A DNA stretch of 64,000 nt from Sphingomonas phyllosphaerae 5.2. Lineage in GTDB: Bacteria > Pseudomonadota > Alphaproteobacteria > Sphingomonadales > Sphingomonadaceae. Made by a program: the position numbers and the translations under genes. Of this stretch, positions 31,111 through 40,541 are shown piece after piece. Below the pieces are notes generated by a model, which did no database searches, had not been told where the DNA came from, and saw only the letters and a program-made list of their open reading frames with translations. Location of the stretch: contig NZ_ATTI01000001.1 of assembly GCF_000419605.1 (NCBI RefSeq), forward strand, positions 3,320,501 to 3,384,500, given 5' to 3'. The number at the start of each line of letters is the position of its first letter. Position 1 is the first letter of the stretch.

Positions 31111-33360
31111 TCAGAAACGATTGTCGCGCGGGAAGCCGGTGGGCGGCATCCGCCCGGCCGCGCCCCGCGCGGTGCGCCATTGCGACAGGTCGGTTTCGGT
31201 CCGCGTCCGCCCGCTGCCGCCGCCCATCGCCCAGCTGAGTCCCTCCGCGAATACCAGGGTCCGCGCATCGGCCAGCCCGCCGTCGCGATAGCGTTGCAAT
31301 TGCACGCCTTGCCCACGCGTCATTTCCGGCAGCTCGGAGATCGGGAACAGCGCCAGCTTGCGATTGTCGCCGATCACCGCGACGAAATCGTCGCTCCCGC
31401 CGACCGGTCGAACCACGGTCAGCGCCGCGCCGGGGCGCGGGGTGACGACCGTCTTCCCCTTGCGCGTCTCGGCGATCACGTCGCCGACCGGCACCATGAA
31501 GCCCCGCCCGTCGCTGGCGGCGACCAGCAGCCGCGCAGCGCGCGCCGCGCTCAGCAGGGCGACGATCGGCACGCTCCCGTCGAGATCGATCGAGGCGCGC
31601 ACCGGCTCGCCGAAGCCGCGCCCGCCCGGCAATTTGTCCGCCGCCAGCGTGAAGAAGCGCCCGTTACCCGCCGCCAGCAGCAATTTGTCGGTCGTCTGCG
31701 CGTGAAAGGCGAAGGCCGGACCGTCGCCTTCCTTGAATTTCAGCGTCTCCGGCGCGGACAGGTCGCCATGCCCCTTCATCGCCCGGATCCAGCCACGTGC
31801 CGAGAGGATCACGGTGATCGGCTCGCGCTCGATCATCGCCTCCAGCGGGATGTCACGCGCCGCCGCCTGTTCCTCGATCGTCGTCCGCCGCGCGCCCAGC
31901 ACCGTCTCGGGGCCATAACGGTCGCGGACCTTGCGGAAATCGGCCTTCAGTCGCGTGCGCTGCTTCGCCTCGGAGCCGACCAGCGCCGTCAGCGTCGCCT
32001 GCTCCTTCTCCAGCGCCTCCCGCTCGCGCCGCAGTTCCATTTCCTCCAGCCTGCGCAACGAGCGCAGCCGCATGTTGAGGATCGCCTCGGCCTGCCGGTC
32101 GGTCAGTTCGAACTCGGCGATCATCACCGCCTTCGGCTCGTCCTCGGTGCGGATGATCTCGATGACGCGGTCGAGGTTGAGGAAGGCGACGATATAGCCG
32201 CCGACCAGCTCCAGCCGGTCGGCGATCTTGCGCAGCCGGTGCTCGGTCCGGCGCCGCAGCACGACGAACTGATGCTCGACCCATGCCGCCAGCGCCGCGC
32301 GCAGGCTCATGACCCGTGGCGTACGGTCCTTGTCGAGGACGTTCAGGTTGAGCGGGACGCGCACTTCCAGGTCGGAGAGCCGGAACAACCCGTCCATCAA
32401 TACCTGCGGATCGACCGTGCGGCTGCGCGGCTCCAGCACCATGCGGATTTCCGAATCGCTCTCGTCACGCACATCGGCGAGGATCGGGAACTTGCGGTCG
32501 TTGATCAGGCCGGCGATCTGCTCGATCAGCTTGCCCTTCTGGACGCCGTACGGGATCTCGCTGACCACGATCGTCCACGCCCCGCCCTTCTCGCGCTCGA
32601 TCGCCCAGCGCGCGCGGACCCGGAACGCGCCACGCCCGGTGGCATAGGCCTCGGCGATGATCGCGGGCGGATCGACCAGCAGCCCGCCGGTCGGGAAATC
32701 CGGCCCCTTCACATGTTCGAGGATCGCGGCATCGTCGGCATCCGGCCGGTCGACCAACAGGATCGCGGCCTCCATCAGCTCGGCGGCATTGTGCGGCGGC
32801 ACGCTCGTCGCCATGCCGACCGCGATGCCGGCCGCGCCGTTCGCCAGCAAATTGGGGAACGCGCCCGGGAACAGCTCTGGCTCCTGCTCCTCCCCGTTAT
32901 AGGTCGCGCGGAACTCGGTCGCGTCCTCGTCCAGCCCGTCCATCAGGTCGATCGCGACCTGCGTCAGCCGTGCCTCGGTATAGCGGTAGGCGGCGGCGTT
33001 ATCGCCGTCGATGTTGCCGAAATTGCCCTGCCCGTCGACCAGCGGGTAACGCAGCGCGAAATCCTGCGCGAGGCGCACCATCGCGTCATAGACCGACTGA
33101 TCGCCGTGCGGATGGTATTTACCGATCACGTCGCCGACGACCCGCGCGCACTTCTTGTAGCCGGACGCCGGATCGAGTCGCAGCAGCCGCATCGCCCACA
33201 ACAGCCGTCGATGCACGGGCTTCAACCCGTCGCGCACGTCGGGCAGCGACCGCGCGGTGATCGTCGACAGGGCATAGACGAGATACCGCTCGCTCAACGC
33301 ACTGTCGAACGGAGCGTCCAATATGCCGATCGGGGGGTTGTCGGAAAGGTCGCTGGCCAT
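31111..33360 (-). CDS. parC: DNA topoisomerase IV subunit A
   Basis: A 749-residue type IIA topoisomerase subunit that decatenates daughter chromosomes. The catalytic Arg126-Tyr127 pair is in AAYRYTEARL. The winged-helix region has GKYHPHGDQ, and the GyrA/ParC beta-pinwheel is C-terminal. Length and the PPIGILDAPFDSALSERYLVYALS start point to ParC rather than GyrA. The residue after HPHGD, equivalent to E. coli Ser80, is Gln88, and Asp92 sits at the position of Glu84. It is divergent from the OpgC-like gene with 82 bp between. Confidence 0.94.
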   Translation of the reverse strand: MASDLSDNPPIGILDAPFDSALSERYLVYALSTITARSLPDVRDGLKPVHRRLLWAMRLLRLDPASGYKKCARVVGDVIGKYHPHGDQSVYDAMVRLAQDFALRYPLVDGQGNFGNIDGDNAAAYRYTEARLTQVAIDLMDGLDEDATEFRATYNGEEQEPELFPGAFPNLLANGAAGIAVGMATSVPPHNAAELMEAAILLVDRPDADDAAILEHVKGPDFPTGGLLVDPPAIIAEAYATGRGAFRVRARWAIEREKGGAWTIVVSEIPYGVQKGKLIEQIAGLINDRKFPILADVRDESDSEIRMVLEPRSRTVDPQVLMDGLFRLSDLEVRVPLNLNVLDKDRTPRVMSLRAALAAWVEHQFVVLRRRTEHRLRKIADRLELVGGYIVAFLNLDRVIEIIRTEDEPKAVMIAEFELTDRQAEAILNMRLRSLRRLEEMELRREREALEKEQATLTALVGSEAKQRTRLKADFRKVRDRYGPETVLGARRTTIEEQAAARDIPLEAMIEREPITVILSARGWIRAMKGHGDLSAPETLKFKEGDGPAFAFHAQTTDKLLLAAGNGRFFTLAADKLPGGRGFGEPVRASIDLDGSVPIVALLSAARAARLLVAASDGRGFMVPVGDVIAETRKGKTVVTPRPGAALTVVRPVGGSDDFVAVIGDNRKLALFPISELPEMTRGQGVQLQRYRDGGLADARTLVFAEGLSWAMGGGSGRTRTETDLSQWRTARGAAGRMPPTGFPRDNRF

Positions 33361-33442
33361 GAAGGGGGGCAGTTAACAGGCGGGAGCCCCCGCGTTAAGA
33401 GGCTGGTGGTCGACAATCGCGATCACCACGGCGGGAGCGCGA

Positions 33443-34600
33443 ATGCCACGTTACGGACTGATCGACGGCCTGCGCGGCTTCTTCCTTGTCTTCATGCTCA
33501 TCAATCACCTGATCTTCCAGGGCGATTACTGGATGCAACAGGTCAACCACAACAAGCTGGCGTTCGTGGAGGATGCGCAGGGATTCGTCTTCCTTTCCGG
33601 GTTGATGATCGGGTTGGTCTACGGCCGCAAGATGCTCAGATCGGGTTATCACGAGGGGCGGCGGCAGGTGTGGCGGCGCGCGTTCCAGCTGTATCGCTGG
33701 GCGATCGGCATCGTCGTCGCGGTGCTGATCGCGCGCGCGCTGCTGCCGGGTGCGCCGCAGGCGTGGGGCAATTGGCTGGGGCATACCAGCCTCACCGGTG
33801 ATCCGCTGCGACTGGCGGCGATTGCGGCGTTCCTTTTCCAGCCGACCGTCATGGACATCCTGCCGCAATACGTCCTCTACATGCTGGTCGCGCCGCCGAT
33901 CCTGCGCTGGTGCCTCGACGGGCGCGTGGTGCCGGTCGCCACCGCATCGGCCCTGCTGTGGATCGCCGGCCAATTGTCGATGCAGCGCATCGTCACCGAT
34001 CCGGTGGGGCAGTGGGTGACCGCCGCGGACGGTCAGGGCCTGCGCGCCAGCTTCAACCTGCTCGGCTGGCAGGCGGTGTTCTTCTCGGGGATGATCGCCG
34101 GCGCGCTGACCGCCTCCGGACGCGTCGAATGGCACCGCCTGTTCCGCGCCGATGCCGCGACGCCGGCCAAGGTGGCGCTGGCCTTCTGCGTGTTCTTCGC
34201 GCCGCTGCGGCTGTTCAGCGCTTATGGCCGATTGCCGCAATGGCTGATCGACAAGATCGACCTGCTCGGGATCCGCGGCGATTTCGGACCGATCTACCTC
34301 GTCAACTTCGTCGCGGCGACGGTGGGGCTGACGTGGCTGCTGATCGCCGGCGCGGATCATCACCGTGCGGCGGTCCGGCGCGTGGCGGCGGCGACGCGCG
34401 GGCTGTTCTCGCTGCGCTTCCTGCGCCTGCTCGGGCGCCACTCGCTTCACGTCTATGTCTGGCATGTCGCGATCGTCTATGCGGCCTTCTATGTCGACCA
34501 ACGTCACGGACCCTTTTCGCAATGGCTGAAGACGCTGACCGCATTGGCCGGCGTCGCCTTGCTGGCGCTGCCGGCGTTGTGGCGCGAGCGCCGCGCCTGA
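33443..34600 (+). CDS. OpgC-like integral membrane protein
   Basis: A 385-residue protein with about ten transmembrane helices. The IDGLRGFFLVFMLINHL start and the AQGFVFLSGLMIGLVYGRK segment are the hallmarks of the OpgC group, which succinylates or otherwise acylates periplasmic glucans in other bacteria. RHSLHVYVWH near the end is also typical. No glucan synthase (opgG/opgH) lies nearby, so the substrate is open. GGGAG lies seven bases before ATG 33443. Confidence 0.82.
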   Translation: MPRYGLIDGLRGFFLVFMLINHLIFQGDYWMQQVNHNKLAFVEDAQGFVFLSGLMIGLVYGRKMLRSGYHEGRRQVWRRAFQLYRWAIGIVVAVLIARALLPGAPQAWGNWLGHTSLTGDPLRLAAIAAFLFQPTVMDILPQYVLYMLVAPPILRWCLDGRVVPVATASALLWIAGQLSMQRIVTDPVGQWVTAADGQGLRASFNLLGWQAVFFSGMIAGALTASGRVEWHRLFRADAATPAKVALAFCVFFAPLRLFSAYGRLPQWLIDKIDLLGIRGDFGPIYLVNFVAATVGLTWLLIAGADHHRAAVRRVAAATRGLFSLRFLRLLGRHSLHVYVWHVAIVYAAFYVDQRHGPFSQWLKTLTALAGVALLALPALWRERRA

Positions 34601-35481
34601 TCGCGCTTGCCGTCGCGCTGTCCGCCACGGCATGTACCCCGGCCATGCCGCATTCGCTGCTCACCTGGGACGATCTCGCCAGCCGCGCGCGCGCGGTGCC
34701 CGACGCCACGATCGCTTACGGCGCCGATGCGATGCAGAAGGTCGACGTGTGGCTGCCGAAGGGCAAGGCGCCGCATCGCACCGTGCTGATGGTGCACGGC
34801 GGCTGCTGGCAGACCACGATCGCCGACCGGCGGTTGATGGACTGGGTGGCCGACGACCTGCGCCGCGCCGGCTATGCGGTGTGGAACATCGACTATCGCG
34901 GCGTCGATCGCGCCGGCGGCGGCTATCCCGGCACCTTCGCAGACGCCGCCGCGGCCGCCGACGCGCTGCGCACCCATGCCGCACGCTTCGGGCTCGATAC
35001 GTCGCGTGTCGTCGCGGTCGGCCATTCGGCGGGCGGGCACCTCGCGCTGTGGCTCGCCGGACGACCGCGCCTTCCCGCCACCAGCCCGCTGGCCACGCGC
35101 GATCCGCTGCGCATCGCGCACGTCATCAGCCTCGGCGGCCTCCCCGATCTCGAAGCGACCGCCGCCAGCCCGGACAATGGTTGCGGCACCGGGGTCGTGG
35201 CGAAACTCGTCGGCACCGGCCGGCCCGACCCCTATGACGACACTTCGGTTCCGCGCCTGCTCCCGCTCGGCGTCCCGCAGGAGCTCGTCAACGGCCGGGC
35301 CGATCGCATCATCCCCTTCCGGATGGCCACCGACTATGTCGCCCGCGCCCATGCCGCGGGTGACCACGCGACGCTGCACGAAGTTCGCGACACCGGCCAC
35401 GTCGAGCTGGTCACGCCGGACACCGCAGCGTGGGCGGAGACGAAGCGGCTGATCGCAGCCGCCTTCGCGAGGAGGAAATGA
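34579..35481 (+). CDS. Alpha/beta hydrolase, probable lipoprotein or exported esterase
   Basis: A 300-residue BD-FAE/kynurenine-formamidase-like hydrolase. The HGG oxyanion motif is at 73-75, nucleophile Ser150 in GHSAGGH, Asp242 in NGRADRIIPF and His274 in DTGHVEL. The N-terminus from GTG 34579 is a signal peptide ending in ALSATAC, a weak lipobox, so it may be a lipoprotein. The start lies 22 bp inside the OpgC-like gene and has no strong ribosome-binding site. It is coupled to the following gene. Confidence 0.8.
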   Translation: MARAPRLIALAVALSATACTPAMPHSLLTWDDLASRARAVPDATIAYGADAMQKVDVWLPKGKAPHRTVLMVHGGCWQTTIADRRLMDWVADDLRRAGYAVWNIDYRGVDRAGGGYPGTFADAAAAADALRTHAARFGLDTSRVVAVGHSAGGHLALWLAGRPRLPATSPLATRDPLRIAHVISLGGLPDLEATAASPDNGCGTGVVAKLVGTGRPDPYDDTSVPRLLPLGVPQELVNGRADRIIPFRMATDYVARAHAAGDHATLHEVRDTGHVELVTPDTAAWAETKRLIAAAFARRK

Positions 35482-36299
35482 TGCGGCACCTGCTCTTCGT
35501 GCTCGCGCTGCTGCTCGCGGCCTGCAGCAGCCAGCCGGACGGCGGCAAGCTCGCCAGCTTCGACACGCAGGAAGCCGCCGCCAAGGACGGCGACGCACCG
35601 CAGATCGCCTACAGCTACGCACTCGCCTACCGCCTCGCCCCCGGCACGCTCGATGCGGTGCACCGCGCGCACCTCGCCTTGTGCCGCAGCCTCACGCCGC
35701 AGCGCTGCATCGTGATGGAGGATGCCGTCACGCACAATCCGCGCGGCGACGATGCCGGCAGCATGCGGCTGCTGGTCGACGCGCAGCTTGCCGGCACCTT
35801 CGGGCAGCGACTCGACGGTCGCGTGGCCGAGGCCGGCGGCGGGCTGCAATCGCGCCGTGTCACCGCCGAGGATGTGACCAGGCAGGTCGTCGACGTCGAG
35901 GCGCGGCTGCGCGCGAAGCAGGCGCTGTCCGACCGGCTGCTGAAACTGATCCGGAACGGCGGCGGCAGCGTCGGCGATCTCGTCGCCGCCGAGAAAGCCT
36001 ATGCCGAGGTCCAGCAGGAACTCGATGCCGCACGTTCGCTGCGCGCCGAACTGCAGCGTCGCGTCGCGATGTCGGCGCTGACCATCGCCTATGCGGTCAT
36101 CCCGGCCGGTGGCGTCTGGGCGCCGGTCCGCACCGCTTTCGGCCAGGGCGGCGATTCGTTCGCGGTCAGCGCGGCGGCGGCGATCACCTTCGTCATCGCC
36201 GCGACGCCGTGGCTGGTGATCGTCGGTCCGGCGATCTGGCTGCTGATCCTCGGCTGGCGGCGCTTCCGTCGCTGGCGCGCGAACCGGTCACGCGCGTGA
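35481..36299 (+). CDS. DUF4349 domain-containing lipoprotein
   Basis: A 272-residue protein with a lipoprotein signal (LLAAC, Cys at about residue 16). An extracytoplasmic domain follows, with a long coiled coil (roughly residues 130-205: [10 protein letters not shown] ... [10 protein letters not shown]). The C-terminus has two hydrophobic helices and a basic cytoplasmic tail. This is the DUF4349 layout; function unknown. GGAGG precedes ATG 35481 by five bases. ATG 35478, overlapping the previous stop in ATGA, is the alternative. Confidence 0.83.
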   Translation: MRHLLFVLALLLAACSSQPDGGKLASFDTQEAAAKDGDAPQIAYSYALAYRLAPGTLDAVHRAHLALCRSLTPQRCIVMEDAVTHNPRGDDAGSMRLLVDAQLAGTFGQRLDGRVAEAGGGLQSRRVTAEDVTRQVVDVEARLRAKQALSDRLLKLIRNGGGSVGDLVAAEKAYAEVQQELDAARSLRAELQRRVAMSALTIAYAVIPAGGVWAPVRTAFGQGGDSFAVSAAAAITFVIAATPWLVIVGPAIWLLILGWRRFRRWRANRSRA

Positions 36300-36399
36300 T
36301 TTGCAGCCCCCGCCCCCTTCCCCTATAGCCACGCCTGATTCCCCGCCCCGGCCGTCCGCAAACCTGCGCCGCCGGGGCGCTTCTTTTCGAGGGGCAAGC

Positions 36400-37179
36400 A
36401 TGGCACGCAGGCGGCAGATCTACGAAGGCAAGGCGAAGATCCTCTACGAGGGTCCGGAGCCCGGCACGCTGATCCAGTATTTCAAGGACGACGCCACCGC
36501 CTTCAATGCCCAGAAAAAGGGCACGATCAACGGCAAGGGCGTGCTCAACAACCGTATCAGCGAGCATATCTTCACGCTGCTCGACCATATCGGCGTGCCG
36601 ACGCACTTCATCCGCCGCCTCAACATGCGCGAACAGTTGATCCGGCAGGTCGAGATCGTACCGATCGAGGTCGTGGTCCGCAACGTCGCCGCCGGCTCGC
36701 TGTCGAAGCGGCTGGGGATCGAGGAGGGCGTGAAGCTGCCGCGCACGATCCTTGAATATTATTACAAGGACGACGCGCTCGGCGATCCGATGATCTCCGA
36801 CGAACATATCGCCGCGTTCGGCTGGGCCAGCCAGGAGGAGATGCACGACATCGCCGATCTGGCGATTCGCGTGAACGACTTCCTCAGCGGGCTGTTCGCC
36901 GGCGTCGGAATCCGGCTGGTCGACTTCAAGCTGGAATTCGGCCGCATCTGGGACAACGACTACGGCCGCATCATCCTGGCGGACGAGATCAGCCCGGACG
37001 GTTGCCGCCTGTGGGACATGGTCTCCAACGAGAAGCTCGACAAGGATCGCTTCCGTCGCGATCTCGGTGGCGAGGTCGAGGCCTATCAGGAGGTCGCCCG
37101 CCGGCTCGGGCTGTTGCCCGAAGGCGGCGACACCGCGGTGCTCGACCTCGAAGAACATCGCAAGAGCCGCGGAAAGTAA
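36400..37179 (+). CDS. purC: Phosphoribosylaminoimidazole-succinocarboxamide synthase
   Basis: A 259-residue SAICAR synthetase that joins aspartate to CAIR in purine synthesis. [11 protein letters not shown], the NNRISEHIF segment, [15 protein letters not shown] and [14 protein letters not shown] are the family motifs. GAGGGG before ATG 36400 fixes the start; the upstream 33-residue extension is Pro-rich and rejected. It is followed by a GC palindrome and then purS-purQ. Confidence 0.95.
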   Translation: MARRRQIYEGKAKILYEGPEPGTLIQYFKDDATAFNAQKKGTINGKGVLNNRISEHIFTLLDHIGVPTHFIRRLNMREQLIRQVEIVPIEVVVRNVAAGSLSKRLGIEEGVKLPRTILEYYYKDDALGDPMISDEHIAAFGWASQEEMHDIADLAIRVNDFLSGLFAGVGIRLVDFKLEFGRIWDNDYGRIILADEISPDGCRLWDMVSNEKLDKDRFRRDLGGEVEAYQEVARRLGLLPEGGDTAVLDLEEHRKSRGK

Positions 37180-37189
37180 CCACCGGCTT

Positions 37190-37211
37190 GCCCCGGCGCG
37201 CGCGCCGGGGC
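37190..37211. repeat. Perfect 22-bp GC palindrome between purC and purS
   Basis: The two 11-base halves GCCCCGGCGCG and CGCGCCGGGGC are exact reverse complements. It is 10 bases after the purC stop and 13 before purS. In RNA it would form a very stable hairpin with no T run after it. Possible roles are an mRNA stability or partial read-through element. Confidence 0.8.
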
Positions 37212-37224
37212 ATAGCGCGCGGCC

Positions 37225-37455
37225 ATGAAACTGCGCATCTACGTGACGCTGAAACCCGGCGTCCTCGACCCCCAGGGCAAGGCGATCGAACACGCGCTGG
37301 CCGGCCTCGGCTTCGGCGGCGTACACGGCGCGCGCGTCGGCAAGCTGATCGAGCTCGATGTCGCCGACGAGACCGCGGACGCGGACGTCGACGCGATGTG
37401 CCGGCAGTTGCTCGCCAACACCGTCATCGAGAATTACCGGATCGAGCGCGCGTGA
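37225..37455 (+). CDS. purS: Phosphoribosylformylglycinamidine synthase subunit PurS
   Basis: A 76-residue small subunit that bridges PurL and PurQ in the three-part FGAM synthase. The [24 protein letters not shown] start and the closing [11 protein letters not shown] segment are typical. Its stop overlaps the GTG of purQ (GTGA), so the two are coupled. purL is not in the window. Confidence 0.94.
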   Translation: MKLRIYVTLKPGVLDPQGKAIEHALAGLGFGGVHGARVGKLIELDVADETADADVDAMCRQLLANTVIENYRIERA

Positions 37456-38120
37456 AGACCGCCGTCATCGTCTTCCCCGGCTCCAACTGCGACCGCGACA
37501 TCGCGGTGGCGCTGGAGCGGGCGACCGGCACCGCGCCGCAGATGGTGTGGCACCGCGATACCGAATTGCCCGCCGGAATCGGCGTTATCGCGGTACCAGG
37601 CGGCTTTTCCTACGGCGATTACCTGCGTTCCGGGGCACTGGCGGCGCGTTCGCCGATCATGACGGCGGTGCGCGAACAGGCCGCACGCGGGCTGAAGGTG
37701 CTCGGCGTCTGCAATGGTTTCCAGGTGTTGACCGAGGCCGGGCTGCTGCCGGGTGCGCTGATGCGCAACGCCGGGCTGAACTTCGTCTGCCGCGACGTCG
37801 CACTGACGATCGAGAACGCCGCCACCGCCTTCACGCGCGGCTATCGCGCTGGCGAGCGGGTCAGCTTTCCCGTCGCGCACCATGACGGAAATTACGTCGC
37901 CGATCCCGAGACCCTCGACCGACTCGAAGGCGAAGGCCAGGTCGCGTTCCGCTACGCCGAGCCGCTCAACGGAAGCGCGCGCGACATCGCCGGGATCGTC
38001 AGCGCCGATGGCAACGTGCTTGGCATGATGCCCCACCCCGAACGCCGTATCGAGCCGGCACACGGCGGCGACGACGGCCAGCGGATGTTCGCCGGCTTGC
38101 TGGAGACGGTCGGGGCGTAA
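37452..38120 (+). CDS. purQ: Phosphoribosylformylglycinamidine synthase subunit PurQ
   Basis: A 222-residue class I glutamine amidotransferase subunit that supplies ammonia for FGAM synthesis. The nucleophile Cys87 is in GVCNGFQVL, and the His/Glu pair in [11 protein letters not shown] completes the triad. FPGSNCDRD at the N-terminus is diagnostic. GTG 37452 overlaps the purS stop. The longer open frame back to 37002 is a shadow across purC and purS. Confidence 0.95.
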   Translation: MKTAVIVFPGSNCDRDIAVALERATGTAPQMVWHRDTELPAGIGVIAVPGGFSYGDYLRSGALAARSPIMTAVREQAARGLKVLGVCNGFQVLTEAGLLPGALMRNAGLNFVCRDVALTIENAATAFTRGYRAGERVSFPVAHHDGNYVADPETLDRLEGEGQVAFRYAEPLNGSARDIAGIVSADGNVLGMMPHPERRIEPAHGGDDGQRMFAGLLETVGA

Positions 38121-38182
38121 GGTTTGGCGGCTCGACCCGTCTTCGACCGCCGTCGCTCCGTTCGTTACGACGGTATTGCCCG

Positions 38183-38926
38183 TCAGACCCGCGTCCGGAA
38201 CGGCGTGAAATCGGTCTCGCGGTCGTATACGTCCAGCCCCTCCGCCTTCTTCAGCGCCCCCACCACCAGATAGGTGAGCGGCGTCAGCAGCACTTCCCAC
38301 CCCACCTTCAGCGCCCATTGCGTGAACAGCACGACGACCACCAGATGCGGAGTCCACCCTTCGGCGCCCCAGAACGCCAGCGGATAGAAGATCAGGCTGT
38401 CCACCGCCTGCCCCGCAATGGTCGAGCCGATCGTCCGCATCCACAGGTGCCGCCCTTCGCTCAGCACCTTCATGCGTGCCAGCACATAGGAATTGACGAA
38501 TTCCCCGGCCCAGAACGCGCACATGCTGGCGAACACGATCCGCGGCACCTGCCCGAACACCGTCTCGTACGCCGCCTGGTTGCGCCAATCCGGGGCGGGC
38601 GGCAGCGCAACGACCACCCAGGCCATCACCGCCATGAACAGAGTCGCCGCGAACCCGACCCAGATCACGCGCCGCGCGCGGGCATAGCCATAGACCTCGG
38701 TCAGCACGTCGCCGATGATATAGCTGACGGGAAAGAACAGGATACCGGCGCCGAACGGCCAGTCACCGATGCCGGGCAACCGCACCTGCGCCACCTTGCC
38801 CGCGCCCAGCACGTTCGACAGCAACAGGATCGCGACGAACGCCGCCATCACCAGGTCGTAGTGGCGAAGCCGTCCGCCATCTACCCGGTCCGCCGCGACC
38901 GGCGTTACGCGTGGAACCTCCGCCAT
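38183..38926 (-). CDS. yhhQ: Queuosine precursor (VUT family) transporter
   Basis: A 247-residue inner-membrane protein with about six helices. SNVLGAGKV, FPVSYIIGDVLTEVYGYARARRVIW, WAGEFVNSYVLARMK and QAVDSLIFYPLAFWG mark the YhhQ/VUT family, which imports the queuosine precursors preQ0/preQ1. ATG 38926 is chosen; the extension beyond it runs towards the tRNA gene and is not homologous. It is convergent with purQ. Confidence 0.88.
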   Translation of the reverse strand: MAEVPRVTPVAADRVDGGRLRHYDLVMAAFVAILLLSNVLGAGKVAQVRLPGIGDWPFGAGILFFPVSYIIGDVLTEVYGYARARRVIWVGFAATLFMAVMAWVVVALPPAPDWRNQAAYETVFGQVPRIVFASMCAFWAGEFVNSYVLARMKVLSEGRHLWMRTIGSTIAGQAVDSLIFYPLAFWGAEGWTPHLVVVVLFTQWALKVGWEVLLTPLTYLVVGALKKAEGLDVYDRETDFTPFRTRV

Positions 38927-38983
38927 GCCCCGATCATGCCCCCCATTCCTTCGGCCGGCAATCCGCGCTAGGCGGATCGGCGG

Positions 38984-39060
38984 GCGCCCGTAGCTCAGTT
39001 GGATAGAGCAAGGAGCTTCTACCTCCTTGGTCGGGGGTTCGAATCCCTCCGGGCGCGCCA
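38984..39060 (+). tRNA. tRNA-Arg (anticodon UCU)
   Basis: A full 77-base cloverleaf. The acceptor stem GCGCCCG pairs with CGGGCGC, the D arm is GCTC/GAGC and the anticodon loop CTTCTAC gives TCT. The T arm GGGGG/CCTCC holds TTCGAATC, with one mismatch or wobble in the stem. The discriminator is G and CCA is encoded. It reads AGA codons (and AGG by wobble), rare in this GC-rich genome. It lies between the divergent starts of yhhQ and the convergent gntP. Confidence 0.95.
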
Positions 39061-39081
39061 CACCCTCGCGTATTGCCGGCC

Positions 39082-40401
39082 CTAGACAGCGCGCAGGACA
39101 GCGTCGAGCGACAGAACGAAGACCAGTCCGAACACGCCGACCAGCGTTTCCATCATCGACCACGACCGGAACGTGTCGCGTAGCGACAGCCCGAAATATT
39201 CCTTGAACATCCAGAAGCCCGAGTCATTCACATGGCTGCACATCAGGCTGCCCGCCCCGATCGCCAGCACCATCAGATTGGCGTCGGCGCCGGTGGCGAC
39301 GATCACTGGCTGGATCAATCCGCCCGCGGAAAGCCCCGCCACCGTCGCCGAACCGACGGCGATGCGGATCACGCACGCCAGCAACCAGCCCAGCGCGAGC
39401 GGCGGCAGTGGCAGCTGCGCGAGTTGCGCGGCCAGCGTCTTGTCGGCACCGCTTTCCACCAGCACCTGCTTGAGCGCACCCGCACCTGCGATGATGAGCA
39501 GGATCGGCGCGATGTCGCGGATCGCGACCCCGAAGCCGTCCATGATCTCGGCGCGCGAGAGTCCGGCGCTCCGCCCCAGGGCAACCATGCCGACCGCGAT
39601 CGACAGCAGCAGGACGATGGTGGGGTTTCCGATGAAGCCGATCGCCGCTGCGGTGGCGGGTGCGAGCGGGGCGTAATGCAACGCGGTCGCCCCCGCGATC
39701 AACACCACCGGCAACAGCGCGCAGGCGAAGCTCGCAAAGGCGCCGGGCAGCGCCCGCTCACGCGCGGCCGTGGCCGCATCGAACAGCGGCGACGCCGTGG
39801 TTGCGATGCCCTTCAGGGTCATTGCGAACAGCGGACCCGCGATCGCGAGCGTCGGGATGCCGACCATCAATCCATAGATCAGCGTGACGCCGAGGTCGGC
39901 GTTCAGCTGCGCCACGACTGCGGTGGGGGACGGATGCGGCGGCAGGAAACCGTGCGCGATCGACAGGCCCGCCAGCAACGGGATGCCGACATGCACCGCC
40001 GGCAACCCCGCGCGGCGCACGATCGAGAAGATCAGCGGCACCATGAGGACGAAACCGACATTGTAGAACAGCGGGATGCCGACGAGGAAACCGGTCGCGG
40101 CCATCGCGATCGGCAGGCGCGACGGACCGCACAGACCGATCAGCGTATCGGCGATCCGCTGCGCGGCACCGCTGTCGGCGATCAGCTTGCCGAGGAACGC
40201 GCCCAGCACGATCGTGATCACGACCGGCCCGATCGTGTCGCCGATGCCCTTCTCGATCGCGCCCGGGATACGCGCGAGCGGAACGCCGAGCAGCAATGCG
40301 GCGAACAGCGCGGCGATGACGAAGGCCAGGAAAGGCGGCGCGCGCAACGTGACCAGCACGATCAATACCAGCAGCGCCGCGACGATCGAGAACAGGATCA
40401 T
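39082..40401 (-). CDS. GntP family permease (gluconate-type H+ symporter)
   Basis: A 439-residue protein with about 12 membrane helices. The GKLIADSGAAQRIADTLI segment, GIPLFYNVGFVLMVPLIFS, and the closing SHVNDSGFWMFKEYFGLS are diagnostic of GntP. Members import gluconate or other sugar acids. No gluconate kinase or regulator lies beside it, so the substrate is open. ATG 40401 is coupled to a 6-codon leader frame that has the only strong Shine-Dalgarno site. Confidence 0.88.
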   Translation of the reverse strand: MILFSIVAALLVLIVLVTLRAPPFLAFVIAALFAALLLGVPLARIPGAIEKGIGDTIGPVVITIVLGAFLGKLIADSGAAQRIADTLIGLCGPSRLPIAMAATGFLVGIPLFYNVGFVLMVPLIFSIVRRAGLPAVHVGIPLLAGLSIAHGFLPPHPSPTAVVAQLNADLGVTLIYGLMVGIPTLAIAGPLFAMTLKGIATTASPLFDAATAARERALPGAFASFACALLPVVLIAGATALHYAPLAPATAAAIGFIGNPTIVLLLSIAVGMVALGRSAGLSRAEIMDGFGVAIRDIAPILLIIAGAGALKQVLVESGADKTLAAQLAQLPLPPLALGWLLACVIRIAVGSATVAGLSAGGLIQPVIVATGADANLMVLAIGAGSLMCSHVNDSGFWMFKEYFGLSLRDTFRSWSMMETLVGVFGLVFVLSLDAVLRAV

Positions 40402-40418
40402 ATCGCGCGTTCGGTCAT
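40398..40418 (-). CDS. Possible 6-codon leader frame upstream of gntP
   Basis: ATG 40418 is preceded by a strong GGGGAGGG and reads MTERAI before a TGA that overlaps the gntP ATG (ATGA). gntP itself has no good ribosome-binding site. A leader that carries ribosomes onto gntP would explain both facts. Alternatively the G-rich site serves gntP at a long distance. Confidence 0.3.
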   Translation of the reverse strand: MTERAI

Positions 40419-40541
40419 CCGGACCCTCCCCTTTTCGTCGGCGCAGCATGGCCGCACGGGCGCAGCGGGGCAAGCGCGCGCGGTTAACCGGCTATTGGGT
40501 CCAGCAGCCCGCCGCGACGACCACCTTCGGGAGGAATCCGA

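Noticed and set aside
31180..33801. 873-codon open frame on the plus strand, the longest in the window
   Set aside because: Antisense to parC; long antisense frames are expected at this GC content and the product is Arg/Gln/Asp-rich without a fold.
38121..38182. Hairpin between convergent purQ and yhhQ (GGCGGCTCGA / TCGACCGCC)
   Set aside because: Imperfect stem with no T run on either strand; too weak to call a terminator.
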